Source: Bacillus cereus
GTDB lineage: Bacteria; Bacillota; Bacilli; Bacillales; Bacillaceae_G
Direction of reading: 5' to 3'
NCBI RefSeq assembly: GCF_025917685.1
Contig: NZ_CP089518.1
Coordinates: 3,473,001-3,537,000, forward strand
Length of the DNA stretch: 64,000 nt
The notes under the pieces are model-generated. The model worked only from the letters and a program-made list of their open reading frames with translations. It ran no database searches and was not told where the DNA came from. This document shows, piece by piece, positions 56,390-64,000 of the stretch; positions within the stretch are counted from its first letter, which is position 1; every line of letters starts with the position of its first letter. Both the position numbers and the translations under genes were made by a program.

Positions 56390-57297
56390 CAGCAAAATAT
56401 ACTAGCGCATTGACTTTAACAGTTCCAACAGAATTTAGTTTCCAAGAAAATTTTCGCTATCTATCCCGCTCTAACAATGAATGTATGTTTCACATTGAAG
56501 ATAACAAAATTTATAAAGTTGTCCCTGTTCACGATGTAAATCCTTTAGTTGAAATTAGTATGAATATGGATGGTAATATTCAAGTACGTTTTTTAGGAGA
56601 GTCATATATAACTGAAGAATCGATACGTGAAGCTGTAGCTAACTATGTAAAAGAGTGGTTTGATTTAACTACTGATTTAGCTCCCTTTTACACGTTAGCT
56701 AAACATGATGTACTCCTTCAAGGACCAATTGAACAATATTATGGACTTCGAACTTTAGGTATTCCTGATTTATTTGAAGCACTTTCCTGGGGAATTATCG
56801 GTCAGCAAATTAATCTCACATATGCTTATACGCTAAAAAGAAGATTAGTCGAGACATTTGGAAGTTATGTAGAATGGGACGATAGAAAACATTGGGTATT
56901 CCCTTCTCCTGAAACAATTGCAAATTTACATGTAGAGGATCTAAAAAAATTAAAAATGACGACTAGAAAATGTGAATATTTAATCGGTGTTGCAAAGCTT
57001 ATTACAGAAGGAAAACTGTCAAAAGAATCTTTACTGCAACTACAAAATGTAAAAATCGCTGAAAAACAATTAACTGCTATACATGGTATAGGACCGTGGA
57101 CTGCCAACTATGTTTTAATGCGTTGTTTACGATTCCCTTCCGCTTTTCCAATTGACGATGTCGGTTTGCATAATGCAATTAAATGTATAACAGGTTCCGA
57201 AAGTAAACCAACTAAAAATGAAATAAAAGATTTTGCGGTAAACTGGAAAAATTGGGAGTCTTATGCGACTTTTTACTTATGGCGAGTACTATACTAA
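56386..57297 (+). CDS. alkA: DNA-3-methyladenine glycosylase II
   Basis: About 303 residues. The N-terminal AlkA-type beta domain (to about 110) precedes the HhH-GPD fold: LTAIHGIGPWTANYVLMRCL carries the helix-hairpin-helix, and the catalytic Asp is in FPIDDVGLHNAI. It removes alkylated purines. The start ATGA overlaps the adaB stop. A strong terminator follows. Confidence 0.93.
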   Translation: MTAKYTSALTLTVPTEFSFQENFRYLSRSNNECMFHIEDNKIYKVVPVHDVNPLVEISMNMDGNIQVRFLGESYITEESIREAVANYVKEWFDLTTDLAPFYTLAKHDVLLQGPIEQYYGLRTLGIPDLFEALSWGIIGQQINLTYAYTLKRRLVETFGSYVEWDDRKHWVFPSPETIANLHVEDLKKLKMTTRKCEYLIGVAKLITEGKLSKESLLQLQNVKIAEKQLTAIHGIGPWTANYVLMRCLRFPSAFPIDDVGLHNAIKCITGSESKPTKNEIKDFAVNWKNWESYATFYLWRVLY

Positions 57298-57338
57298 AAG
57301 AACCAAGTAGCAACTCCGCACTACTTGGTTCTTTTTTA
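57295..57338. terminator. Bidirectional terminator between alkA and pepT
   Basis: AAGAACCAAGTAG pairs with CTACTTGGTTCTT, with T- and A-runs on its flanks. Confidence 0.85.
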
Positions 57339-58568
57339 AGCTTGTTCTTCAAATCGTCTTGCAATTTCTACAATAACTTGAACAGCTTTTTCCATAGTAT
57401 CTACCGAAACATACTCAAATTTACCGTGATAGTTTTCACCACCAGTGAAAATATTTGGCGTTGGTAATCCCATATACGATAATTGTGATCCATCTGTTCC
57501 ACCACGAATTGGATGGATGTTCGGTTCGATATTTAAACTTTTCATCGCTTCATAAGCAATATCAACAATTTCTCGCACTGGTTCAATTTTTTCAAGCATG
57601 TTATAGTACTGATCATTCATCTCTAAAACAATCGCATCTTCACCGTACTTCTCTTGCATGTTTTTCACAATATCTTTAATGTTATTTTTACGCGCTTCAA
57701 AATGATTACGATCAAAATCTCGAATAATATAGTAAGCTTTACTTTGCTCGACGTCACCATTTAAAGAAAGTAAATGATAAAAGCCTTCATATCCCTCTGT
57801 ATATTCTGGCGCCTCTTCTACCGGCAACTGTCTATCGAATTCCATAGCAAGTTTACTTGCGTTACGCATTTTGTTTTTCGCTGTTCCAGGATGTGTATTT
57901 GTCCCTTTAAAAGTTAATTTAGCGCTTGCAGCGTTAAAACTCTCATATTCTAAACCACCTAATGGACCTCCGTCCATCGTATAAGCAAACGATGCACCAA
58001 ACGCTTCTACATCAAAATGAGCTGGCCCACGACCAATCTCTTCATCTGGTGTGAATGCTACTCTTATTTTTCCATGCTTAATTTGCGGATTATGTATTAA
58101 ATAATTCATTGCGACCATTATTTCTGTAAGACCAGCTTTATCATCCGCTCCAAGAAGTGTTGTACCATCAGTTGTAATAATTGTATGTCCTTTATATGAT
58201 GGTAATTCCGGGAACTGTTCAGGTGTTAACACAACATTTAATTCTTCATTTAACGTAATCGCATTACCATCAAAATTTTCATAAATTTGTGGTTTTACGT
58301 TTTTCCCTGTAAAATCTGTTGCTGTGTCTAAATGAGCTAAAAATCCTATTACAGGAACATCCTTATCTGTATTAGCAGGCAGTGTTGCCATTACGTAACC
58401 ATTATCATCCATCGTCACTTCTGATAACCCAATCTCTTTTAACTCTTCCACTAATAACTTACCAAACTCAATTTGCCCTGGTGTTGTAGGCACTGTATGA
58501 CTTTCTTCATTTGATTGTGTATCAATCTTTACATATCTCGTAAATCTTTCAATAAGTTCTTGTTTCAA
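57336..58568 (-). CDS. pepT: Tripeptidase T (peptidase T)
   Basis: A 410-residue M20B zinc aminopeptidase that splits the N-terminal residue from tripeptides. Metal-binding motifs: [51 protein letters not shown] and, at the end, [20 protein letters not shown]. The length matches the family. It is monocistronic on the minus strand. Confidence 0.97.
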   Translation of the reverse strand: MKQELIERFTRYVKIDTQSNEESHTVPTTPGQIEFGKLLVEELKEIGLSEVTMDDNGYVMATLPANTDKDVPVIGFLAHLDTATDFTGKNVKPQIYENFDGNAITLNEELNVVLTPEQFPELPSYKGHTIITTDGTTLLGADDKAGLTEIMVAMNYLIHNPQIKHGKIRVAFTPDEEIGRGPAHFDVEAFGASFAYTMDGGPLGGLEYESFNAASAKLTFKGTNTHPGTAKNKMRNASKLAMEFDRQLPVEEAPEYTEGYEGFYHLLSLNGDVEQSKAYYIIRDFDRNHFEARKNNIKDIVKNMQEKYGEDAIVLEMNDQYYNMLEKIEPVREIVDIAYEAMKSLNIEPNIHPIRGGTDGSQLSYMGLPTPNIFTGGENYHGKFEYVSVDTMEKAVQVIVEIARRFEEQA

Positions 58569-58750
58569 ATTCGTTCACTCCTTTTATAGTTCTCTCTCTA
58601 TTATAATCCTTAAAACGAAATATTTTAACTTTTTTGACTGTAAATATATATATCCATTTACATTTTTAATAAATCATAAAAAGACATAATATTTGTACAT
58701 TTAAATTCAAACATGTAATATACATCATTATATATTGGGAGGTTTTAAAG

Positions 58751-59395
58751 ATGAGGCTAACTCTCTTTCGCTATTTTCTTTTTTTCCTAGGATTAATTTT
58801 CTTTGGACTTGGAAATGCTCTTGCAGTCAAAGTTAAATTCCTCGGTTTACACCCTTGGGAAGTTTTAAATATGGCTCTCTACCAACGATTTGGGTGGACA
58901 ATTGGTACTTGGAGTGTCATATGTGGATTATGTCTCGTTCTTATCTCTTTACTAGTAGATCGAAAATATATAAACGTGGGCACATTTTTAAATGCACTAC
59001 TTATCGGTCCTATTATGGATTTTTTCTTACAATCAAAAATCCTTCCAAACGCTAGTGATTATTTATGGATAAACTTACTCATTTTATTTTCTGGTATTGC
59101 AATTACAGGAATTGGGGGCGGCATGTACGTTGCGGCTGGCATTGGTGCTGGACCCCGTGATGGATTCATGCTTACCATTTCTGACAAAACTGGGTTATCT
59201 ATTAGCCGTGCTCGAATCATTGTAGAATGCTTTGTACTAGTCATTGGATACATGCTAGGAGGTCCTGTTTTTATCGTAACTTTTCTATACACTTTTATTC
59301 AAAGTCCAATATTCCAGCATTCATTTAAGGTATTTCAAAAACTCTTACATACTTTAAATAACAAAAACAAAGAACATATTAGTGAAACTATTTAA
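58751..59395 (+). CDS. YczE/YyaS/YitT family membrane protein
   Basis: A 214-residue protein with five or six membrane helices. Conserved features include LGLHPWEVLNMALYQ near the N-terminus and the glycine-rich AAGIGAGPRDGFMLTISDKT (about 130-150), the mark of the YczE family. In B. subtilis YczE is needed for bacillomycin or surfactin-type synthesis under some conditions; here no such genes are near. Function unknown. A GGGAGG site precedes ATG at 58751. Confidence 0.85.
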   Translation: MRLTLFRYFLFFLGLIFFGLGNALAVKVKFLGLHPWEVLNMALYQRFGWTIGTWSVICGLCLVLISLLVDRKYINVGTFLNALLIGPIMDFFLQSKILPNASDYLWINLLILFSGIAITGIGGGMYVAAGIGAGPRDGFMLTISDKTGLSISRARIIVECFVLVIGYMLGGPVFIVTFLYTFIQSPIFQHSFKVFQKLLHTLNNKNKEHISETI

Positions 59396-59412
59396 AACTC
59401 AGCTTAATACAA

Positions 59413-59450
59413 AAGAGTGTGTTTTAAAAGTAATTTTTAAAACACACTCC
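59413..59450. terminator. Convergent hairpin
   Basis: GAGTGTGTTTTAAAA (59415-59429) pairs with TTTTAAAACACACTC (59435-59449), a 15-bp stem between two convergent genes. There is no classical U-tract. Confidence 0.6.
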
Positions 59451-59462
59451 ATATACCCCATT

Positions 59463-60038
59463 TCATTCTCCTTTCCATAATCTCTCTACATTCATTAATT
59501 GCTCTTCTTTAAATTCTAGCTTATATATATCCGGTTTGGATGTATTCATTAAAAAATCAAGTCCATATTGATTATCAAAATAGTTCATCATTAGTGTCAT
59601 TACAAGCCCATGTGTACCAATTACAATTTTATGTCCTTGAAAATTCATTAATATTTCTTTTAACACTCTCACTACCCTTCTCTGACAATCCGCATATGAC
59701 TCTCCATCCGTCAGTGCATATTTTGAATTAAAAAACATCTCCTTTACAAGTGGGTACACTTCCTTATCCGATATAATTTTATCTTCATTTAAAAACTTAC
59801 ACTCTTTAAGATTTTCATATACTAATATTTCTTTTTCATGGAAATTCGCTGATTCTTCTATCGTTAACATAGCCCTCTTATACGGACTTGAAATGAAAGT
59901 ATTAATTCCCTCTGTTTCTAATATCTCAGTTACTCTTTGAGCATCTAAAATTCCCTTCTCAGTTAATCCACGTGTTCTTTCATTTCCTTCTAATTTTGGC
60001 GATTCACCATGCCTAACCATATAGATATATGTATTCAT
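59463..60038 (-). CDS. Histidine phosphatase family protein
   Basis: A 191-residue phosphatase of the phosphoglycerate-mutase fold. The catalytic His is in MVRHGESPK (RHG), a second Arg in SSPYKRAML, the acid Glu in DGESYADCQRR, and the final His in VIGTHGLVMTLMM. The substrate is unknown; relatives act on small phosphates. AGGAGG precedes ATG at 60038. Confidence 0.9.
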   Translation of the reverse strand: MNTYIYMVRHGESPKLEGNERTRGLTEKGILDAQRVTEILETEGINTFISSPYKRAMLTIEESANFHEKEILVYENLKECKFLNEDKIISDKEVYPLVKEMFFNSKYALTDGESYADCQRRVVRVLKEILMNFQGHKIVIGTHGLVMTLMMNYFDNQYGLDFLMNTSKPDIYKLEFKEEQLMNVERLWKGE

Positions 60039-60129
60039 AATTCCTCCTTAAAAATATTTATAAGTTAATTACTTTAATCTTTTCCATATCAAAACTTGAA
60101 TACAATCAAAATATTAATTTATTCTTTTT

Positions 60130-60945
60130 TTATGAACTTTGCTGAGCAGTTCGTCTAACCCACTCCGAAACTAAACTCTCAAATAATTCAGGCTGTTCAA
60201 TTTGCAAATTATGTCCCGCGATATCTAATACCGCTAATGTCGCTCTTGGATAATCTTCAATGATTCCTACAATATCTTGATAACCTACCGATATATCTTG
60301 TCTTCCAGCTAATAAAAGAACGGGTTTCTCATATTTTTTATGCTGGAAGTCCAAAGTAAGAGAGTAATTCTTTTGTAATCTTTCAATAAACCCATCATTA
60401 GCAATATCTAGCCCTGGCTTAATTTCTTCTTTGAAACGCTTATATGTATACTCATTCGCAACCACTGCTAACTCACAAAATTCTTCCCTTTCGGTTGAAG
60501 TAAGTGTGTTTAAAAATTCTTCATCCTTTACAATTACCCGTTTATCCGGGAGAATCCTTTTTTCTCGTTGCGCTACAACAACAGGACATACTAACAATAA
60601 TCCATTAACTCTCTCAAACATCTTTGAAAGTATCCCGCTAGCTAAATATCCCCCGTAAGACTCTCCTACTAGTAAAAAATCTTTTGTTGGGATGATTTTC
60701 TCAATAAATGCAGTTAACAGTTCTAATATATAATCTGAACTATTTATCCAATCTGGGGCATTCGATTTTCCCATTCCAGGTAAATCAATATAAATTCGTT
60801 GATATCCTTTAGACTTCTGAAACACTGTTTCCATACATCTCTTCATTAATCTATGGTCAGGAGAACACCCATGTATGATAAGTACTGGCTTTCCTTCTCC
60901 AATGATTTCATAGTATACTTCTGCATCCCTAATCCGGCATATCAT
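60130..60945 (-). CDS. Alpha/beta hydrolase
   Basis: A 271-residue hydrolase. The oxyanion region is LIIHGCSPDHRL (HG), the nucleophile elbow is LVGESYGGYLA (Ser near residue 94), the acid Asp is probably in AGRQDISVGY, and the His in DIAGHNLQIEQPE. The fold is complete; the substrate is not known. It has AGGGAGG before ATG at 60945. Confidence 0.88.
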   Translation of the reverse strand: MICRIRDAEVYYEIIGEGKPVLIIHGCSPDHRLMKRCMETVFQKSKGYQRIYIDLPGMGKSNAPDWINSSDYILELLTAFIEKIIPTKDFLLVGESYGGYLASGILSKMFERVNGLLLVCPVVVAQREKRILPDKRVIVKDEEFLNTLTSTEREEFCELAVVANEYTYKRFKEEIKPGLDIANDGFIERLQKNYSLTLDFQHKKYEKPVLLLAGRQDISVGYQDIVGIIEDYPRATLAVLDIAGHNLQIEQPELFESLVSEWVRRTAQQSS

Positions 60946-61173
60946 AAAAAAACCTCCCTATTTTGATATTTACCTTTAAAAACAACCCTCTCAAACTCAA
61001 AAGAATACACGTTCTCATTTTATATCTTTTCAGAAGTTAATTTCAAATCTTAATTTTCAGATTACAAATACCAAAAAGCTTCCCTATGAGTGTATCTCTT
61101 CCAAGTAAGCTTTTTTATATTTTCTTTTATCCTATCAAAATTCGAAACTTCTCTTCTCTAGCTTCATTACATC

Positions 61174-61563
61174 CTATTCTTCTATTTGCATCAACACAAT
61201 TCTCCAACCATCTGGGTCCTCTATAGTAATCCCCTTTTCTTTCCAATATGGATTTTCCGGTTCTACTTCATCGTATCCCATTGCATGTAGCCTTTTACTC
61301 ACTTTTTCTACTTCATTATATTCTTTTATATAAAATATAAGTAAATTATCTTTTGTTGGGGCTGGACATGGGCTTCCATCTATATGTCTTGTAAATTCTA
61401 AATGATATTCTTCATCCGGTAGACCAAACATGACTCCATCATAGCCGTCATGGTCATTAAACTCACCTATACGTTTTAAGCCTAATCCTTCTTCATAGAA
61501 TGCAATAACCTCTTCAAACTTGTCTGTTGGACGTGCTATCCTAAACCTTATCCACTTTTTCAT
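61174..61563 (-). CDS. Glyoxalase/VOC-fold protein (YycE-like)
   Basis: A 129-residue protein with two beta-alpha-beta-beta-beta modules. It reads RFRIARPTDKFEEVIAFYEE, then EYHLEFTRHIDGSPCPAP, and closes with ITIEDPDGWRIVLMQ, close to B. subtilis YycE. The VOC superfamily includes isomerases, dioxygenases and resistance proteins; the role here is unknown. GGGAGGAAG precedes ATG at 61563. Confidence 0.88.
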   Translation of the reverse strand: MKKWIRFRIARPTDKFEEVIAFYEEGLGLKRIGEFNDHDGYDGVMFGLPDEEYHLEFTRHIDGSPCPAPTKDNLLIFYIKEYNEVEKVSKRLHAMGYDEVEPENPYWKEKGITIEDPDGWRIVLMQIEE

Positions 61564-61962
61564 GCTCTTCCTCCCACACTAAAAACTTAATGTATTATTA
61601 CATATTATTGTATATACTCAACACATTTCTGAAATCCCTCATTGGTATGAGAATAGTTACATACTAATGTCTTACTTAATATTCTCTAATAGCAACAAAA
61701 CATCATTTTATATGTATTTTTGCATTTTCACTTGCAAACTCTTAAAAAGTCATTACAATTTACAGAATGACTAAATATACAAATTTTATCCAAACTAATA
61801 AGTATTGATCATATTATTTCCCGAAAATTCCCAGAAGTATTATACTACTCAATTCTTTCTTTATAAACATGCTTTTTCTGTAGAAATCTGATACAATCCT
61901 TAAGTAATATCCTTATGTATGGATATTATGAATAACGCACATACTTTAAGAAGGTGATCATA
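61564..61962. other. Long upstream region of the GGDEF/EAL gene
   Basis: About 400 A+T-rich bases without a supported gene. Two short inverted repeats are visible: AGTCATT/AATGACT (61749-61772) and AATATCC/GGATATT (61906-61927). The second lies about 35 bases before the start codon. TACAAT near 61891 may be a -10 box, but no -35 box is convincing. Confidence 0.4.
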
Positions 61963-64000
61963 TTGAAAATAAATAAAAATTTGCAATTATGTATATTAAC
62001 AACAACTTTAATATGTTATTCCAGTTATTGTTTTATATATTTCTTTTTGTTCCATGCTCATTTTTCCGGCTTCAACGTACGCTTCTCTTCACTCATCGTA
62101 GAAGCCATTACATTTATATCATTAATTTATTCTATATACTCTAAAAAAGTCCGCTCCAATCCTTTTTGGTTATGTATTACACTCGCAATTGGCAGCTTTT
62201 TATTAGGGAAAATAATATATATATATCAAAATGAATTTTTCCAATTTCCAATACATCAATTTTCTATTTCTGACGTATTTTATATGCTTTTTCTATTCTT
62301 ATTTCTTATTGCTTTCTGCTATAAAATCTTAAACAAATGCAATAAGTGGGAAAAAGCTTTCTTTATATGCGATATATGTATAGTACTCACTTCCATTCTC
62401 ACATTAGAATGGTATTTATTTAACCAACCAGATTTAAATATATTCTCTCTCTCAATGGGAGACATGGTACTTTCATTTCTATATCCAATTGCAGACTTAC
62501 TTTTTCTACTACTAGGCGTTATTCTCTTTTTCCGCCCAACAACTTTTAATTCAAAATGGAAAATTTATATCTTTATTTTTGTATTAATAAGTTCTGCAAC
62601 TTTTAACTATATTTATTTTTACTTACATACTTATTTATCGTATGACACGATAGCATTATTACGTCTATTATATAGAATACCAATATTATTAATTGCCATT
62701 GCTGGTTCTATTTCAAACGATCATAATAGCAATACAAACCATTTTATTATAAACCCTATATTAGGAAAAAAAATCTTAGTCGTATTTCCTTATCTTGCTG
62801 TTACAATACTAATCGGGTTTACATTAAAAGAACAAACATCGTCTTCAACTCTCATTACAGGAAATTGTATCGCTTTTGTTTTCGTACTTATTCGGCATTC
62901 TATTGCACATATGCAAAACAACAGCCTAACAAAACGTTTACAAGTATTTAATACTCAATTAGAAGAAAAAATTACTTTACGGACTTCTGATTTAGTCCAA
63001 AAATCAGATGCTTTATCTCAAAAACAACAAAAATTCAAATCTTTATATGAGTATCACCCTGATCCTATTTTTACGATTGATTTAAATGGAATATTCTTAA
63101 ATGCGAATAATGCAGGAAGTGTATTACTCGAAGCACCAACGAACGAGTTACTCGGTGAAACATGTTTTTCGATTATTTTAGATGCAGATAAACATAAACT
63201 AGCATCTGCATTAGAAAAAGTTAAACAACAAAAATCAGCATCTTTACAACTTAGTTCTCAATATAAAGATGGCTTTACTTATTCCTTATACGTTACCATC
63301 GTTCCTATTATGATAGACGGACAAATTTCAGGAAGCTATATTATGGTAAAAGATATTACCGCATTAAAAAAACAACAAGAAGAAATAAAATATTTAGCAT
63401 TCCACGATACTGTAACGAAAATTGGGAACCGATCCTTTTTCCATAAGAAATTAAGAAAAGTTATAAAGAATGCTCAAACAATACAAAGTGAGTTTGCATT
63501 ATTATATTTAGATTTAGATCGCTTTAAAGTAATTAACGATACACTTGGACATTCGTCAGGTGATTACATATTAGAAGAAGTAGCAAAACGTTTCCAATCA
63601 TGTCTTCCATCACATACTCATCTGTCAAGAATCGGTGGCGATGAATTTACAATTTTAATCGAAAACTATACGGACCATGATTGCTTATTCAAGTTATGCA
63701 ACCGATTATTTGAATGTATGAAAAAACCGTTTGTCATACATGAGCATAAATTAACTTTATCACTGAGTATCGGCATCGCTATTTATCCATATTCCGGAAT
63801 CGATACCGCTACACTTCTGAAAAACGCTAATGTTGCAATGTATGATGCAAAGGCGAAAGAGCTTAACTCTGTCTCTATTTATGACGATGTAATCGCAAAA
63901 AAAATCGAAAGACGATTACGATTAGAAAAAGATTTACCAGACGCAATACAAAATGAAGAATTGTTCCTTTTGTATCAACCTCAAGTTGATAGTGAATCTA
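61963..64000 (+). CDS. Membrane PAS-GGDEF-EAL protein, C-terminus off the right edge
   Basis: An open frame from TTG 61963 (AAGGTG upstream) runs off the right edge. The first ~310 residues hold about eight membrane helices (a sensor domain), followed by a coiled coil (TKRLQVFNTQLEEKITLRTS), a PAS domain (about 355-470, YEYHPDPIFTIDLNGIFLNA) and a diguanylate cyclase domain with an intact RIGGDEFT near residue 560. There is no RxxD inhibitory site five residues upstream (the stretch is SHTHLSRI). The EAL domain begins at LPDAIQNEELFLLYQPQVD and is cut. It makes or breaks cyclic di-GMP. Confidence 0.88.
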   Translation, partial: MKINKNLQLCILTTTLICYSSYCFIYFFLFHAHFSGFNVRFSSLIVEAITFISLIYSIYSKKVRSNPFWLCITLAIGSFLLGKIIYIYQNEFFQFPIHQFSISDVFYMLFLFLFLIAFCYKILNKCNKWEKAFFICDICIVLTSILTLEWYLFNQPDLNIFSLSMGDMVLSFLYPIADLLFLLLGVILFFRPTTFNSKWKIYIFIFVLISSATFNYIYFYLHTYLSYDTIALLRLLYRIPILLIAIAGSISNDHNSNTNHFIINPILGKKILVVFPYLAVTILIGFTLKEQTSSSTLITGNCIAFVFVLIRHSIAHMQNNSLTKRLQVFNTQLEEKITLRTSDLVQKSDALSQKQQKFKSLYEYHPDPIFTIDLNGIFLNANNAGSVLLEAPTNELLGETCFSIILDADKHKLASALEKVKQQKSASLQLSSQYKDGFTYSLYVTIVPIMIDGQISGSYIMVKDITALKKQQEEIKYLAFHDTVTKIGNRSFFHKKLRKVIKNAQTIQSEFALLYLDLDRFKVINDTLGHSSGDYILEEVAKRFQSCLPSHTHLSRIGGDEFTILIENYTDHDCLFKLCNRLFECMKKPFVIHEHKLTLSLSIGIAIYPYSGIDTATLLKNANVAMYDAKAKELNSVSIYDDVIAKKIERRLRLEKDLPDAIQNEELFLLYQPQVDSES

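Overview
The window reads as chromosome of a Bacillus cereus group bacterium. It is A+T-rich, ribosome sites are strong (AGGAGG/GAGGTG type), and the gene order spoVK, hflX, PLP-lyase, glnR, glnA is the Bacillus one. It also carries a BclA-like collagen/C1q exosporium gene, hfq-miaA, a fructose PTS operon, csoR-copZ-copA and a Feu/BesA-type catechol siderophore operon. No rRNA, tRNA or CRISPR array was seen.

1-19,552: a single minus-strand exopolysaccharide (EPS) locus. From its promoter (about 19,524-19,552) the order is: Wzz/YveK-type chain-length protein, BY-kinase-type ATPase, a structured leader that looks like the epsC (EAR) RNA, EpsC-type nucleotide-sugar dehydratase, two GT4 transferases, a GT2, an EpsG-type polymerase, two GT4s, a polysaccharide pyruvyl transferase, a QueC-like PP-loop protein of unknown role, a Wzx-type flippase, a GT4, a GT2 and a large beta-helix protein that runs off the left edge. 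Together these fit a Wzx/Wzy system building a pyruvylated repeat unit. No priming sugar-phosphate transferase is visible.

19,575-20,268: gene debris between two nearly identical terminator hairpins. It holds a 39-residue integrase C-terminus and a 26-bp palindrome, and looks like a recombination scar next to glnA.

20,269-27,776: core genes glnA and glnR (with a GlnR operator pair), a PLP lyase, hflX, a TRIC-like channel, a 45-residue protein, spoVK and a tyrosine-recombinase-like protein that has lost most of its catalytic residues. 27,890-31,279 is a giant collagen-like exosporium protein. Then come hfq, miaA, a small protein and an SH3-SH3-3D secreted wall protein.

34,360-48,749: fruR-fruK-fruA with three helically phased operator-like repeats, an iron alcohol dehydrogenase, a DUF420 protein, two tiny membrane proteins, an M20 amidohydrolase, a metallophosphoesterase, a formate/nitrite transporter, HU, a GNAT enzyme and the copper module with CsoR-like palindromes before each gene.

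49,051-64,000: a broken LuxR-type regulator, the Fur-boxed feuA-feuB-feuC-ATPase-esterase operon, exonuclease III, the adaA-adaB-alkA alkylation-repair operon, pepT, a YczE-family protein, a histidine phosphatase, an alpha/beta hydrolase, a glyoxalase-fold protein, and the start of a membrane PAS-GGDEF-EAL protein cut by the right edge.
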